The position numbers and the translations under genes were made by a program. DNA of 64,000 nucleotides, from contig JAVRFU010000132.1 in the NCBI GenBank assembly GCA_032717465.1, forward strand, positions 310,001 through 374,000. The letters are read 5' to 3'. The stretch is from Coenobita brevimanus (Eukaryota; Arthropoda; Malacostraca; Decapoda; Coenobitidae). The notes beneath the pieces are model-generated. The model was not told the DNA's origin and did not search any database. It saw only the letters and a list, made by a program, of their open reading frames with translations. Shown here piece by piece: positions 52,741-63,504 of the stretch (its first letter is position 1; each line of letters begins with the position of its first letter).

Positions 52741-53735
52741 GTAGTGTGCTTTGAAATTGTCGATGATAGTATGATGATGGTGATGATGATGATGATGATG
52801 ATGATGATATAATGATGATGTGGACCTATAGCAATGTGGTATTAAGTCGACCCATAGCTAGTTGCAAGGTATTTGGCCATAGCACTTTAATCTGGTCGTG
52901 TGTATGATGATGATAATGACTGATGATTTGATTCTGCACAGCCATGACCAAGAGTTCATCGGAATTTCTCAGCCAGCATTGCGTCGTATCTTGTGTATTT
53001 CTCTTTCCTCCCCAGAGACAGGGAATATCCTTCCTTCCCATACTCTTTTCTTGTGTACTTCATATTGCTATCACATAGAAATAGTTCATGTAACAGCCCA
53101 CATTGCCACAACCGGTAGGGAATGTGGGCAAACTTTGGCTGTCCCGTACCACACCACTCTGAGATTTTAACCTTCCTGTATTGCAACGTAGTATATTGAT
53201 GATGTGAGCTTAAAGCAAGGTACTGTGTTAGTACTGTCCTTGGGTGATGATGGGAACGGTGAGACTTGCACGGAACCACTTTGATTTTGCCAGTACTGGC
53301 CAGAAATACTGATGATAAGGGGTCGTTATTGCTTGTGTTAGTTCTTGGTGATGACGGCAACCTCTTGCAAGGCAAAAAAGTCAACTTTTCTCCTCGGTCT
53401 GTAACTTTAAAAGGTAGTAAAGGAGAGATGACTGAGACAGCGTGATCGAGTTATAGTGTCCAGTCACTAGGCGTACAACGTATCCGAGAGGGCAAGGGTA
53501 AATTTGTGACCCTTATTTTCTGCAGCATTTGTCGTTGTTTTGGCAGATATCTGGTACCACTGGAAAACAGCTTTCACCACAGTTTAAATATGTGAAGCAG
53601 AGAGATTTAAGGTAACTATAAATTAAACTTCTAAAAATAACTCGTAAAAAGTACCCTAGTGGTGCAAGTGGCCGGCCTTCTCCCGGCTGTTTGTCTTTAC
53701 TTGGCACGGACGAGTACATCATATTATCTGGCTGG

Positions 53736-53737
<2 letters not shown>
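52741..53737. other. No gene seen; (ATG)n tract
   Basis: (GAT)n at 52770-52808. At 52848-52870, GTCGACCCATAGCTAGTTGC and AAGGTA resemble the end of the candidate exon above, perhaps a small duplication. Confidence 0.5.

Positions 53738-53779
<42 letters not shown>
53738..53779. repeat. GA microsatellite
   Basis: Pure (GA)n of 42 bp. Confidence 0.95.
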
Positions 53780-53782
<3 letters not shown>

Positions 53783-53939
53783 CTCCATTTCTCACATCGT
53801 CAAGTGGAAGGTAATCTCTATCTCTCCTTATACCCTAGATAGATTGAAAGATAGATAGATGAGCAAAGATTAGTTTGCCCCTTCTACCCTAGAGCAATAT
53901 AGTCTCCGTCATAACCATTCCGAGAACATCACTTCAATT

Positions 53940-54720
53940 TTCCTTCTTGTTACCGCCAGACGATTTTATTCAGCTTAGGAAGGATTACCTCGAATAAAAG
54001 CTTTTCGCGGTCACCTACATTCCAGTTCACGGTACTCTGAATGACAGTGGTAGCGTACGAGCCAAAATCCACCATCATTAGTCTACAGTATAGCCCTTGT
54101 TACGGTATATTTCCCTGGTGTGCTTGTAAGTGTGGTGTCGCCTTTTGTTCCATATTACAGGTTGCAGTGTAGACTTCGGAGCTCCCTTTTCTCAGCGATT
54201 TATTGCGTGTATTGCACCTCGGCCTCTTACTGGATGTTATTAGGAAAGTTGTTGTTTGTTTCTCGCTTTTTTCAGCTGGAATAATCCCTTCAGTAGGAGA
54301 GGCTTTATGTTAGAAAATAAAGCAGCGTAAAAACCGTAAATTCTGGTTAAAGGGGATCATGACCATTGTATTGTAATTGCGAACGCGAAGGGGAAGTCAA
54401 GTACTGTCCTATGATTTGACGGTAATTAAAGGGACACCTGTAATTAAAGGTGATTAGCCCACATCCCTCACTGCAGGTACGGAAAGGTGAGACGTGTCCT
54501 ATCCTCATCAGGTATTTCAAAAATTGTCGTAACCAATAGGGAGCTTGTCTTTACATTTGCGCTTTCAATTATAATACTGAATCCTGGCTGCAGCATCCAG
54601 GTGACGTCCTGTTTATTCTTGTTGTTACCAGACGATTTTATTCAGCATAGGAAAGGTCTGTCGTACTGGAGGGGTCATCTCTTCCTGTTCTATAAGTCTG
54701 TCCTGTGTTGAATAAAACTG
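53940..54720 (+). repeat. Two copies of dispersed repeat S3
   Basis: CCAGACGATTTTATTCAGC with a following TAGGAAAGG-like word occurs at 53956-53985 and 54628-54660. The second unit ends about 90 bp on with GTTGAATAAAACTGG, an inverted match, so the family may be a small MITE. Other hits: 2650, 22705, 45440, and inverted at 57709, 57946 and 60083. Confidence 0.6.
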
Positions 54721-55141
54721 GAAGAAAATATTAAGGAATGAAGAAGGCGTTCGTTCGTTCGTTGACGATTTCCTCCCCTATAGGGAGGGCCGGGCCTTAC
54801 ATTAGCCCAGTCAGTGGATTTTTGACTGGTTTTCTTAGTTGGTTGTGTGGGCTGTATTTGAGGGGGAAGAAACCACCGTGGTGGTTCTGTATGGCCTTTT
54901 TTTTTTTCTTTTTCTTTTTTAATATAGCTCACAGGTGCATCATATGCCTGCACACGTTGATGTATAAAAACATCCGCGCATGCAGGCACAAACACACGAG
55001 TGATTTTAGAGTGGGAGGGTATAATGGAACAGGTGACCAGGTGACCGTTAGGCGCGGGGAGTAGCGGGGATTAACGGTACCTGAACCGTATGGAAGGGGG
55101 CATGGTGACTGAGACAGTTGTGGCTGCCTGACTGAGTGATT
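54721..55141. other. No gene seen
   Basis: T-rich run at 54896-54922 and AGGTGACCAGGTGACCG near 55030. No supported ORF. Confidence 0.5.
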
Positions 55142-56080
55142 TTAAAAGGGTGGGGGGAAGTGTGCAGTGATGTTTGCTAGGGTTGTTATGGGTGTATTAG
55201 CAATCACTGCAGCAGCTGCTTGTTTAAGTGTCTCCTCGGGGCTGGCTGCCGTATTTATGCGGGGCGTATCTGGGTTGGGGAGATTGACAGGTCTATTAAA
55301 TTTATTGGTGTTTCGGCAGCTGAGAATATAGTGGAGAAACGGGAATAGGGTATCAGTGTTGCAGTTTTCACACGTGCTGGGTTGTGCCTCATTTGTGAGT
55401 ATATGAGCTTTACACTTATATCCCAGGCGGAGGCGTCGTATATTTTTAAGTGTTCTGCTTTTGAATTTGTTAATAGCATTTATTGGCTCATATTTTGTAG
55501 CGGCAGCATACCATATTGCAGAAGGGGAGCCCGCCTGGACTTGATGCTCGTGTTCTGAGCGGTTGATTGTTGCTGCCTGCATTTTAATTGTTCTTTTGAT
55601 CTGAGTGAGGCTCGGTGTTATGTCAACCTGAACGTGTGAATATTCCGTGGCTTCTTTGGCTAGTTGGTCTGCCAATTCATTCCCTTTGATACCTACATGG
55701 CTGGGTATCCAATTAATTGTTATAGTTCCGCCAGCATCTCGTATTTCTTGCGCGGTGGCAATTATGTCAGTAATTAAATGAGTGTTATCAGACGGCTCCT
55801 GTTTTCTTAGCGTTTGTATTGCGCTGGCGGAGTCTGTATGGATGATTGTGTGGGATGTTGGGTTGATGTCTAGGGCATCATCCATGGCGGTAAGAATTGC
55901 AATTAATTCAGTCTGGAGTGTAGAGGCTCCATCTGATACACGCAGGCCAAATGAGTGTTCTCGGCATACGACTGCCGCACCTGCTTTATTGTTATTCACA
56001 GAGCCGTCTGTATAGTAGGTTGATGAGTTGGGGGAGGTGAGGGAGGCAATTTGCATTAAGCTCTCTTGGCGTAATTGTTG
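55142..56080 (-). CDS. LINE (I-superfamily-like, family H) RNase H domain and C-terminus, intact frame
   Basis: A minus-strand open frame extends to 56134, but LINE sequence begins at about 56080. The RNase H core is complete: TYYTDGSVNNN (Asp), ASTLQTELIAILTA (Glu), TIIHTDSASAIQTL (Asp), INWIPSHVGIKGNELADQLA (His and final Asp). A C-terminal region with CENCNTDTLFPFLHYILSC, a Cys/His motif like those ending I-type ORF2 proteins, leads to the stop at 55142. All four catalytic acids are present and about 310 codons lack stops, so this is a fairly young, 5'-truncated insertion. RT and endonuclease are absent. Confidence 0.85.
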   Translation of the reverse strand, partial: QQLRQESLMQIASLTSPNSSTYYTDGSVNNNKAGAAVVCREHSFGLRVSDGASTLQTELIAILTAMDDALDINPTSHTIIHTDSASAIQTLRKQEPSDNTHLITDIIATAQEIRDAGGTITINWIPSHVGIKGNELADQLAKEATEYSHVQVDITPSLTQIKRTIKMQAATINRSEHEHQVQAGSPSAIWYAAATKYEPINAINKFKSRTLKNIRRLRLGYKCKAHILTNEAQPSTCENCNTDTLFPFLHYILSCRNTNKFNRPVNLPNPDTPRINTAASPEETLKQAAAAVIANTPITTLANITAHFPPPF

Positions 56081-56113
56081 TACGCCAAGAGAGCTTATTG
56101 CAAATTGCCTCCC
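56041..56113. repeat. Near-perfect 33-bp inverted repeat at the LINE 5' truncation point
   Basis: Arms 56041-56073 and 56081-56113 differ at one position around a 7-nt loop. The left arm is LINE ORF sequence and the right arm is its inverted copy; non-LINE DNA and a (GT)n tract follow. Consistent with fold-back synthesis at the 5' end of the inserted cDNA. Confidence 0.92.
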
Positions 56114-56142
56114 CAGGGTCAGAGAGTTGATCAAGCAGACCT

Positions 56143-56144
<2 letters not shown>

Positions 56145-56237
<93 letters not shown>
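56145..56237. repeat. GT microsatellite
   Basis: Pure (GT)n of about 92 bp, 30 bp from the inverted repeat. Confidence 0.95.
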
Positions 56238-56238
<1 letters not shown>

Positions 56239-56659
56239 CTTTTTCTCGCTGCCATGGACTCACCTAGGTATTCCACTGAGGCAAACATCATACCCTTATA
56301 CTTAGCGGAGGGAACATATCGCAGTCAGGGGGTTCATCTGTCCATCCTCGAGTTTGGCATCAGTTGGGATTCGGAATAATCTTTTTAGTCGCGTATTCTC
56401 GTCAGGTAAGTAAGCTCCCTAACACCTTTTCCTTACCGGTTTATTTTTGCTTGCATCTCATTAATAATTCCTTGCATGTTATTTTTGCCTTCCATGATGG
56501 TGTTTAAAAGATATACGCAATATACAGGAGAGTAGTAAGGCACACTATGGAAAATAATTCGCTATGGATAAGGTGTCAGGGAGCCACTTTAACCGACGAG
56601 AATACAGGCCTTAATCCCATCAGTCTGAGCATTATTTCCTTCACTACAGCACACAGAGT
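56238..56659. other. No gene seen
   Basis: Unique-looking sequence without recognised repeats. Confidence 0.5.
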
Positions 56660-56940
56660 GGCACAAAAAAGAAGATATGGAACGTTGTGGTGGCGCTGTG
56701 GATGTGCTGGTGTTTTTAGAGAGAATGGAGAATGCGAGACTGACTAGGAGAGTATGTGAGTGGGATGAGGGTGGAGGGTGTGGGAGAAACCGAGGATGAG
56801 ATGGAGGGGTCGGGTGGAGAGGTAGATGAGTGAGGAGGGTGTAAACTGGAGAGAAGGAAGCGGGATGGCAAAGGATAAAATGACCTGGAGACGATAGATT
56901 TGTAGCCACCCTTTCCTAGATTCAGGTATCTTACTATAAT
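56660..56940 (+). pseudogene. Diverged LINE C 3' end
   Basis: GAACGTTGTGGTGGCGCTGT, GAGAATGGAGAATGCGAGAC and TGACTAGGAGAGT, then TAGCCACCCTTTCC and ATTCAGGTATCTTACTATAA. Same order as LINE C but many changes. Confidence 0.7.
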
Positions 56941-57000
56941 ACTCGAAGACAAATTAGAAGAGGCCTGGTCTAAGCTGAATGAAAACGTGTGGGTGATAAG

Positions 57001-57180
57001 AAGATACCGATGCCGAGAAACGTTTGTATATAGAAAGGATTAATGGGGGCCTTCTAACAAATTTACAGATACCGAATAACGTTTGCATATACATAGGATT
57101 AATAAAGACTTTCTGGTCGATATACCGACACTGAAAAACGCTTGCATACAGAAGGGGTTAATGGAGACTTTCTAACCACT
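57001..57180 (+). repeat. ~60-bp tandem repeat, three units
   Basis: Units with GATACCGA, AACGTTTG(T/C)ATA, AAAGGATTAATG and CTTTCT start at about 57006, 57067 and 57121. Confidence 0.8.
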
Positions 57181-58120
57181 TATTCAGCGTAGGTCAGACG
57201 GGTTCACCTGACAGCACCCCTCCACCTCGCTCTCTTCTGCCCAGCGAGAATAAAACGGAAAAGACGTGATCCTATTGTATCTGGGAGTCCGGGGAGGTGC
57301 CAGATTCAGTCACGTTGTTACTACACGTGCGAATTTCCCGCTACTGAGTGAAATCTTCCCGGGTTAATGCCTTGAATCCCGGTGATGTCCATTCTTTTTT
57401 TTAAGTTTATTCTTGTTATTATAGTCTGTTTGTTTTCATCTGACGGAACCAGACCACTCCCACAAAGAGAATGCTAAGTCGTGGTTGCGTGAAATTCAGT
57501 GGGCCTCAGTTAAGAGGTAGAAATGAGTCTCCTTGGTTACTAGTCAAATCTGCTCTCCAGCACGAATGCATAAAAAAATACCCCGCCGAATTGAAAGGGT
57601 TAAATTTGTTATCATGGAAAAGGAAGAAAAAAAGTTTATAAGAGATAGTTTTCCACCGTTTAGCCGCAGTTCCTTCTTCCATGGTTTAAAAAAAAAAAAA
57701 AAAAAATGTCCCTCGGCTGAATAAAATCGTCTGGCGTTGGTCATAAAACTGGTTAAATCCTTCAGTCCGATGACACAGTTTTATTTTAATTCTGTTTGTC
57801 TATTTCTGTCTCTCTGTCTGCCTCTGTCTCTGTCTGTCTGTCTCTCTCTCTTAAGACGATTTTAAACTTGGAAAAGACCCTTAGTGGCGAAGGGGTTAAT
57901 GAAGGCTAGATATAACCCCTCCAGTTCGACAAATCCCCTTTAAGCTGGATAAAATCGTCTGGAGATTGCACGAATAAGATTACAGTACTCGTAGTGAAAG
58001 GGTTGTGTACCACGTTAGCCACACCGCACACCCTCACTCCTCGAATTCTAGGACAGTGAATGAAACGAGGTACACTTAAGAGACATAAGAGTTCTGCCTG
58101 GTATTCTGCTGCTCCCACTT
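57181..58120. other. No gene seen; S3 fragments and TCTG tract
   Basis: Inverted S3 ends at 57709-57728 and 57946-57965 (GATAAAATCGTCTGG) and a direct one at 57854 (AAGACGATTTTA). Together 57854-57965 forms a short unit with inverted ends. (TCTG)n near 57790-57850. A homopolymer at 57687-57706. Confidence 0.6.
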
Positions 58121-58121
58121 A

Positions 58122-58125
<4 letters not shown>

Positions 58126-58165
<40 letters not shown>

Positions 58166-58232
58166 TGTAAATTTTTCCCTGTAGTACACATCTCAGACAC
58201 TCCTAAATAAACACACACACAAACACACAAAC
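58126..58232. repeat. GA/CA composite repeat shared with 61108-61190
   Basis: (GA)n, then a short AAATTTTTCCC-type spacer, ACACATCTCAGACACTCCTA and CA-rich DNA. The second site has (GA)n, AAAAAATTCTTTACATAACA, CATCTCACACACCCCTAAAC and (CA)n. Confidence 0.7.
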
Positions 58233-58317
58233 TTATGTACACAGAACAGGCGAAACTTTGAATGTGACATCCGTAGACCCTCAGGCAGCAAAATTTCTTG
58301 GCGAGTTTATAGCCGAT

Positions 58318-58880
58318 CGAAAGTTAGGTTAGGTCACTTTGGGCAGGGTTTGGTCTGATTAGGTAATTTTTGGTTGGGTTGGCTTCAGTTCGACTAGATA
58401 TAGACGGATTAGGTTAGATTGCTTTAGAATACGTCGGTTTTGATAGGTTTTGGGTTGGGTTTTATTTCGTTGGGTTAGGCTGGGTTAGGTTCGGTTGGAT
58501 TAGGTCATTTTAGGCTTGACTGGGTTGGGTTAGGTCGGGTATGGTATGGTTAAGTGAGACTGGGTAGGATTAGGTAGGGTCAGATGCGGTTAGGCTGCTT
58601 CAAAATAGGTTAGGCTAGGTATGGGGAGGTTACGTGAGATAGTGAGGTTAAATACAATTAGACTACTTTAGGTGAGGTTAAGTTAGATTAGGTTGGGTTG
58701 ATTTAAGTTGGATTAGGTCATTCGAGGACAGGCGGAGTTCAATTCGAGCAAATATTGATAGGTTAGGTGAGACTGGGCTAAATTAAATCGGTTTAGATGT
58801 GATTAGGTTGGTTTGGGTTAGGTGAAGTTGAAATAAGACAGATATGGGTAGGATTAGTGATATTAGTACAGATTAGATAT
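58318..58880. repeat. Degenerate TTAGG-type repeat tract, ~560 bp
   Basis: Dense GGTTAGG, GGGTTAGGT, GATTAGGT and TTGGGTTGG variants, almost all in one orientation. Resembles a decayed interstitial array of the arthropod telomeric unit TTAGG. Confidence 0.75.
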
Positions 58881-59340
58881 TGTTAGGAGGGATTTCACTA
58901 GCACCGGCCACCGTAACATTGGCCTCGTCTGGTCAACCTCAGTTTTCCTTTCACTTTTCCCTGCATATCTCTTTCCTCGACTCCTCATGTTTCCTTGTAG
59001 CCTCAGTTCATAATCTCGTTTCCGATTCCCATGCTCCAGTCAAGTTACATTTCCTTTGCCTTTTCTTTATTCGTATTTTCATTTTTTGTTTTTTCTCGTC
59101 TAGGAATTGTTTCCCGTAAAACTTCCGTTCCTATCGCCTGTTTCTTTCTCTTTCTCGTCCAGCCAGCCTTGTCGTCCATCTTCTTTGCTTTTACTCCCAC
59201 GGTAATACAAACGTTCCTCACCTTCTTCCCTATCCCCCGAGAGGAAATGGTGGACTGCTGGAGAAGCGCTAGGCAAGCCTGTAGTCCATAGGGATCATGT
59301 TCAGATGAGCCTATGGGTACAAAGAGGATGAGGAGACGGA
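58881..59340. other. No gene seen; partial S2 repeat
   Basis: Pyrimidine-rich. A minus-oriented S2-like end at 59225-59325 (GAAATGGTGGACTGCTGG, GTAGTCCATAGGGATCATG). Confidence 0.5.
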
Positions 59341-59351
59341 TGATAATGATA

Positions 59352-59385
<34 letters not shown>

Positions 59386-59448
59386 GGAGGAGGAGGAGGA
59401 GGAGGAGAGAGACGAGGACGACGACGAGGACGAGAAGTGAAGTTAAAA

Positions 59449-59501
<53 letters not shown>
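59341..59501. repeat. GAT, GAG and CA simple repeats
   Basis: (GAT)n 59341-59386, (GAG)n 59387-59408, GAC-rich to 59437, and (CA)n 59451-59501. Frames here are artefacts. Confidence 0.95.
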
Positions 59502-59504
<3 letters not shown>

Positions 59505-59722
59505 AAATAAGACTCAGAAAACCTTATAAACACAACCCCCTCCTCCCATCTGATTCTGTGACCTATGTTTTGGCTTTAGTCTTTCTCTCCTTATTTCACT
59601 CTCTCGTAAAAGTTTTGTCCCTGTCGAAACGCCTAAATTTACTGCATCGTCAGTGGTTTATGCATTGCGGTCTTTTGTTGGTCGGTCCCTCCAAAGTCAA
59701 ACATCACAGGAGGTGGACGTGG

Positions 59723-59760
<38 letters not shown>

Positions 59761-60261
59761 TTCGTGTTCCATGTGTTTTCTGTATCTGGTATTCCGTTTT
59801 TCGTCTGTTTTATATATTATGTTTGTGCTTTGTGTTACCGCAGCTTTATGTGCTTGTATGTTTCTTGTTTCGTGTGACTAAAGGTGAACTGCTTAAGAGC
59901 AGTACCTTTTATAGTTACGATTGCCTCTTCCTCAGTATAGCATATGTTTTTAGTTTATTTAGCTCTCTGGACGATTGTATAAGAGCTTCGTGGAAAATAC
60001 TAGTACTAGAAAGATCGCAGTAGATACAGCCTTTTGTACCAGATATCCTGCCCAAGATTCATTAGCAGATACGTTGCCCAAGTTGAATAAAGTCGTCGGA
60101 AGTAAGAATAATGTTGAAGATACGTTGCTGTACTGAAAGTCGTTGGATATGCCTTGTTTTATGTCTTTTCGTATGTGGCTGCGAGATAACAGACTCAGGT
60201 TCAGTCTTTTATGGCAAGCGTTAATAGATATCTCAGTGCTTTGCTTAATATGGAGGTTAAT
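59502..60261. other. No gene seen; GT tract
   Basis: (GT)n at 59723-59757. An S3-like inverted end at 60083-60100 (TTGAATAAAGTCGTCGG). Pyrimidine-rich ORFs are unsupported. Confidence 0.5.
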
Positions 60262-60597
60262 ATGTCAATGGAATGTTTCTGAAGCTTTCCGCCTCCTCTC
60301 AAGTAAGGATGTGTACTGTCTATTATACTCGTCCAATTGGTAACATCACTGGTATGTGTTTACAGCTCCCCACCTCTCAGGCATGGGTGTTTACTCGTGT
60401 CTGTTACATGGGTTTCTATTACACTCGTCATATTGGTAATCTGTCAATGGTATGTTTTTAAAGCCTCCTACCTCCCACTCGTGCTAGGGTGTTTATAATC
60501 TGTTACACTCCTCCTGTTGGTGATGTGTCAATAGCACGTTTTTAGCTTCCGACCTCCCTCGTGCAAGGCTTTTTACTGCTTATTTCACACACCATAA
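60262..60597 (+). repeat. ~85-bp degenerate tandem repeat, four units
   Basis: Units contain TCAATGG(T/A)ATGTTT, CTCC(C/T)ACCTC, GGTGTTTA, CTGTTACACTC and TTGGTAA, starting near 60264, 60354, 60448 and 60529. Confidence 0.8.
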
Positions 60598-61107
60598 TGG
60601 GAGTCGTACATGTCCTGTCTGATTTTACAATGACAACTCTCTCAAATCAGTCCTGGTCTTCTCATAGCCTTCATCAGCCTCTGAACAACGTAGTCTCGTC
60701 TGCTTATACTTTATCACTCCTCACAGTCCTCATCAGCCTCCTAACCACCTATCCAAGCCGTATATTACTCTTACCGTGTTTTTTGTAGTTCTTCTTTTTC
60801 TCACTTTTTCTGGGGACATTCATTCCTTTCTGCTTTTTGTTTCAGTCACTGCTGTCTTTATCCTAAACTCTGTTCTTTTTGTTTATACTCTCTGCTCTTT
60901 TTCTCTTATCCCCCCTGTTTTTCTCTCGTATTCCTGCCACGGTCCGCCAGTTACAATGTTTCACAATTCAATATGCAGATACGAGGCTGTAAGTAACGAG
61001 CAGGCAAGCGACCAGGCAAGATGATATATTGTAGCCGTGGCGAATCAGGCAGACATACATGATCAGACTTACATATGCACTTGTAAAATGAACTGGAGTA
61101 AAGAAGG
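60598..61107. other. No gene seen
   Basis: T-rich unique-looking sequence. A GA tract starts at 61107. Confidence 0.5.
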
Positions 61108-61190
61108 AGAGAGAGAGAAAAAAAAATTCTTTACATAACACATCTCACACACCCCTAAACACACACACACACACACACACACATACACAC

Positions 61191-62298
61191 AAGAAAGCAT
61201 TTGACACAGTACCACACCAAAGACTTTTATGGAAACTGTACCATCAAGGAGCAATGCAAGGCAAACTGTTTTGTTGGATGAAAGATTTTCTCATAAAAAG
61301 AGAAATGAAAACAGTACTAAGGGGAAACTACTCATCATGGAAAGAAGTGACTAGTGGAGTACCACACAGGGCTCAGTGCTGGCACCAATCATGTTTTTAG
61401 TGTATATAAATGATATAAACAGTAACACTGGGAATGAAAGCTATCTAAATATGTTTGCAGATGATGCAAAAATACAAAGGAGAATTACTAACACAGTCTC
61501 TTGTAAAGAGCTGCAAGAAGATAATTAAATAAACTTCATGAATGGAGTAATACATGGCAAATGATATTCATTGTGGACAAGTGTCATGTAATCAAGTTTG
61601 GTAAAACTGCAAAAAAACCTGACTGGGATTATACCTTAGGAAATAAAACCCTACACACATCAGAAAGAGAGAAGGACCTAGGTGTGATTATCAATAACAA
61701 ACTATCTCCGGCTGACCACATCAGTGAGAAGGTACGGAACATGTATACACTGCTTGCAAATATGAGAATAGCAAGCACATACATAAATGAAGACATGCTA
61801 AGAAGGATAATATCATTCATGAGACCAACCCTGGAGTATGCGTCAGTAGTCTGGAGTCCTCATCTCAAAAAAACACATAGACAAGATTGAAAAAGTTCAA
61901 AGGGCCGCAACAAGATGGATACCAAGCTTAAGGGATCTAAGCTACGAAGAAAGACTAAATAAACTGAATCTACCAACACTATAGGAGAGAAGGAAAAGAG
62001 GTGACATGATAATGCTATATAAGTGCATATCAGGGAAGGAGAAAATAGACATAAATGATTACTTAACATATGGGGAAGCATCAGCAAGAGGACACTGCAA
62101 AAAACTGCATAAGAGAGGTGATGAAGACGTAGGGAAATTCAGTTTCCCAAACAGAGCAATTGATCAATGGAATGCACTACCGAATGAAATAGTGTGCCAA
62201 AACAATTCACAAATTTAAGGATATGTACGATTAATATGGTTTAAGACACGGGACAGTACGAGCTTGACTCATTCCTGTAAAGATACAATTAGGTAAGA
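61191..62298 (+). pseudogene. CR1-like LINE E, longest copy, between CA tracts
   Basis: Plus strand, starting in RT motif A (KKAFDTVPHQRLLWKLYHQG). Motif B follows (VTSGVPH, then a shift), motif C NMFADDAKIQR, then FIVDKCHVIKFGKTAKKPD, SEREKDLGVIINNKLSP, LEYASVVWSPHLKKTHRQD, GDMIMLYKCISGKEKID and KFSFPNRAIDQWNALPN. The 3' end ATTAGGTAAGA runs into CA. (CA)n lies directly on both sides (61159-61190, 62299-62370). Several frameshifts. Confidence 0.88.
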
Positions 62299-62323
62299 AC
62301 ACACACACACACACACACACACG

Positions 62324-62370
<47 letters not shown>

Positions 62371-62373
<3 letters not shown>

Positions 62374-62883
62374 TGAAGACATACTAAGAAAGATAATAAC
62401 ATCAGTCATCAGACCAACCCTGGAGTATGCGTCAGTAGTCTAGAGTCCTCATCTAAAAAAAACACATAGATAAGATTGAAAAAGTTCGAAGGGCAGCTAC
62501 AAGATGGGTACCAAGCTTAAGGGATCTAAGCTACGAAGAAAAACTGAATCTACCTACACTACAGGAGAGAAGGAAAAGAGGAGACATGATTATACTATAT
62601 AAATGCATATCAGGGAAGGAGAAAATAGACATAAATGAGTATATAACCTATGGAGATGCAGCAGTAAGAGGACACTGCAAAGAACTGCATAAAAGGAGAG
62701 GCAATAAAGACGTAAGGAAATTTAGTTTCCCAAATAGAGCAATAATTGACCAGTGGAATGCACTACCGAATGAAATAGTGTGTGCCAAAACGTTTCATAA
62801 ATTTAAGGAAATGTATGATACAAATGGTTTAATACACGGGACTACGAGCTTTATTCATTCCTATAAAGATACAATTAGGTAAG

Positions 62884-62885
<2 letters not shown>
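62371..62885 (+). pseudogene. CR1-like LINE E 3' end, copy 4, between CA tracts
   Basis: Starts mid-thumb (NEDILRKII with stops, LEYASVV) and continues GDMIILYKCISGKEKIDINE, RKFSFPNRAIIDQWNALPNE to the end and ATTAGGTAAGA. CA tracts at 62299-62370 and 62886-62918 flank it on both sides. Confidence 0.88.
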
Positions 62886-62920
<35 letters not shown>

Positions 62921-62924
62921 CAGG

Positions 62925-63178
62925 GAACCTCTACAAATGGTTAGAAGCAGACAAGAAACATTCAGATATTATGGATTTACAGTAAGAAGTGTGAACGTCG
63001 GGGGTAGGGTTGCGAGAGGCAGACCCAAAAAGACCTGAGACGAGGTCATAGAGTGTGACCTCAGGGATAAGGGACTGAATAGGGAGGCTGCCAGAGATCA
63101 AGCAGCGTGGAGAGCCATCATGTGACCGAGGCTGACGCATGCAAGCTTATTGGAGCTTTTATAAACGATACGAAACGG
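62925..63178 (+). pseudogene. LINE B 3' terminal fragment, copy 4
   Basis: Encodes VRSVNVGGRVARGRPKK, EVIECDLRDKGLNREAARD and AAWRAI, then a stop and a 3' end with CATGCAAGC, TTTATAAACGATACGAAACG. Gives the LINE B 3' terminus, matching the reverse of 43380-43440. Confidence 0.8.
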
Positions 63179-63440
63179 TCACAGTACAAAGCAACTGATT
63201 AAGCAGGAAATAACTTAGTGTAGAATCCGAATGCAGTATAGATATCACTGGGAAATAAGCCAGGAAAGATGTGATAAACTATAGATTAGGTGGAAACTAT
63301 GGAAAACACAGTCCACTGAGTGTCCACATATAGAGCCACATGGAAATTTATATTAGACCACCGCCATTAAGAAATAAAAGTACCTTTGAACATGAGGCAA
63401 CGTAAGAACAAGAGAGAGAGAGAGAAAAAATTAAAACGAA
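63179..63440. other. No gene seen
   Basis: Unique-looking sequence with a short GA tract at 63411-63424. Confidence 0.5.
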
Positions 63441-63504
63441 ACGACAATGGACGGTATAAAGATTCGTCGAAGTTACGTAAGGGTCCCCTACATTTTGTGG
63501 GAAT

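Noticed and set aside
55142..56134. Host ribonuclease H1 gene
   Set aside because: No hybrid-binding domain, a LINE-type C-terminal Cys/His motif and truncation hallmarks; better explained as a LINE end.
59031..59291. Phe/Leu-rich ORF as a membrane protein
   Set aside because: Pyrimidine-rich composition, no start context or homology, and it overlaps repeat S2.
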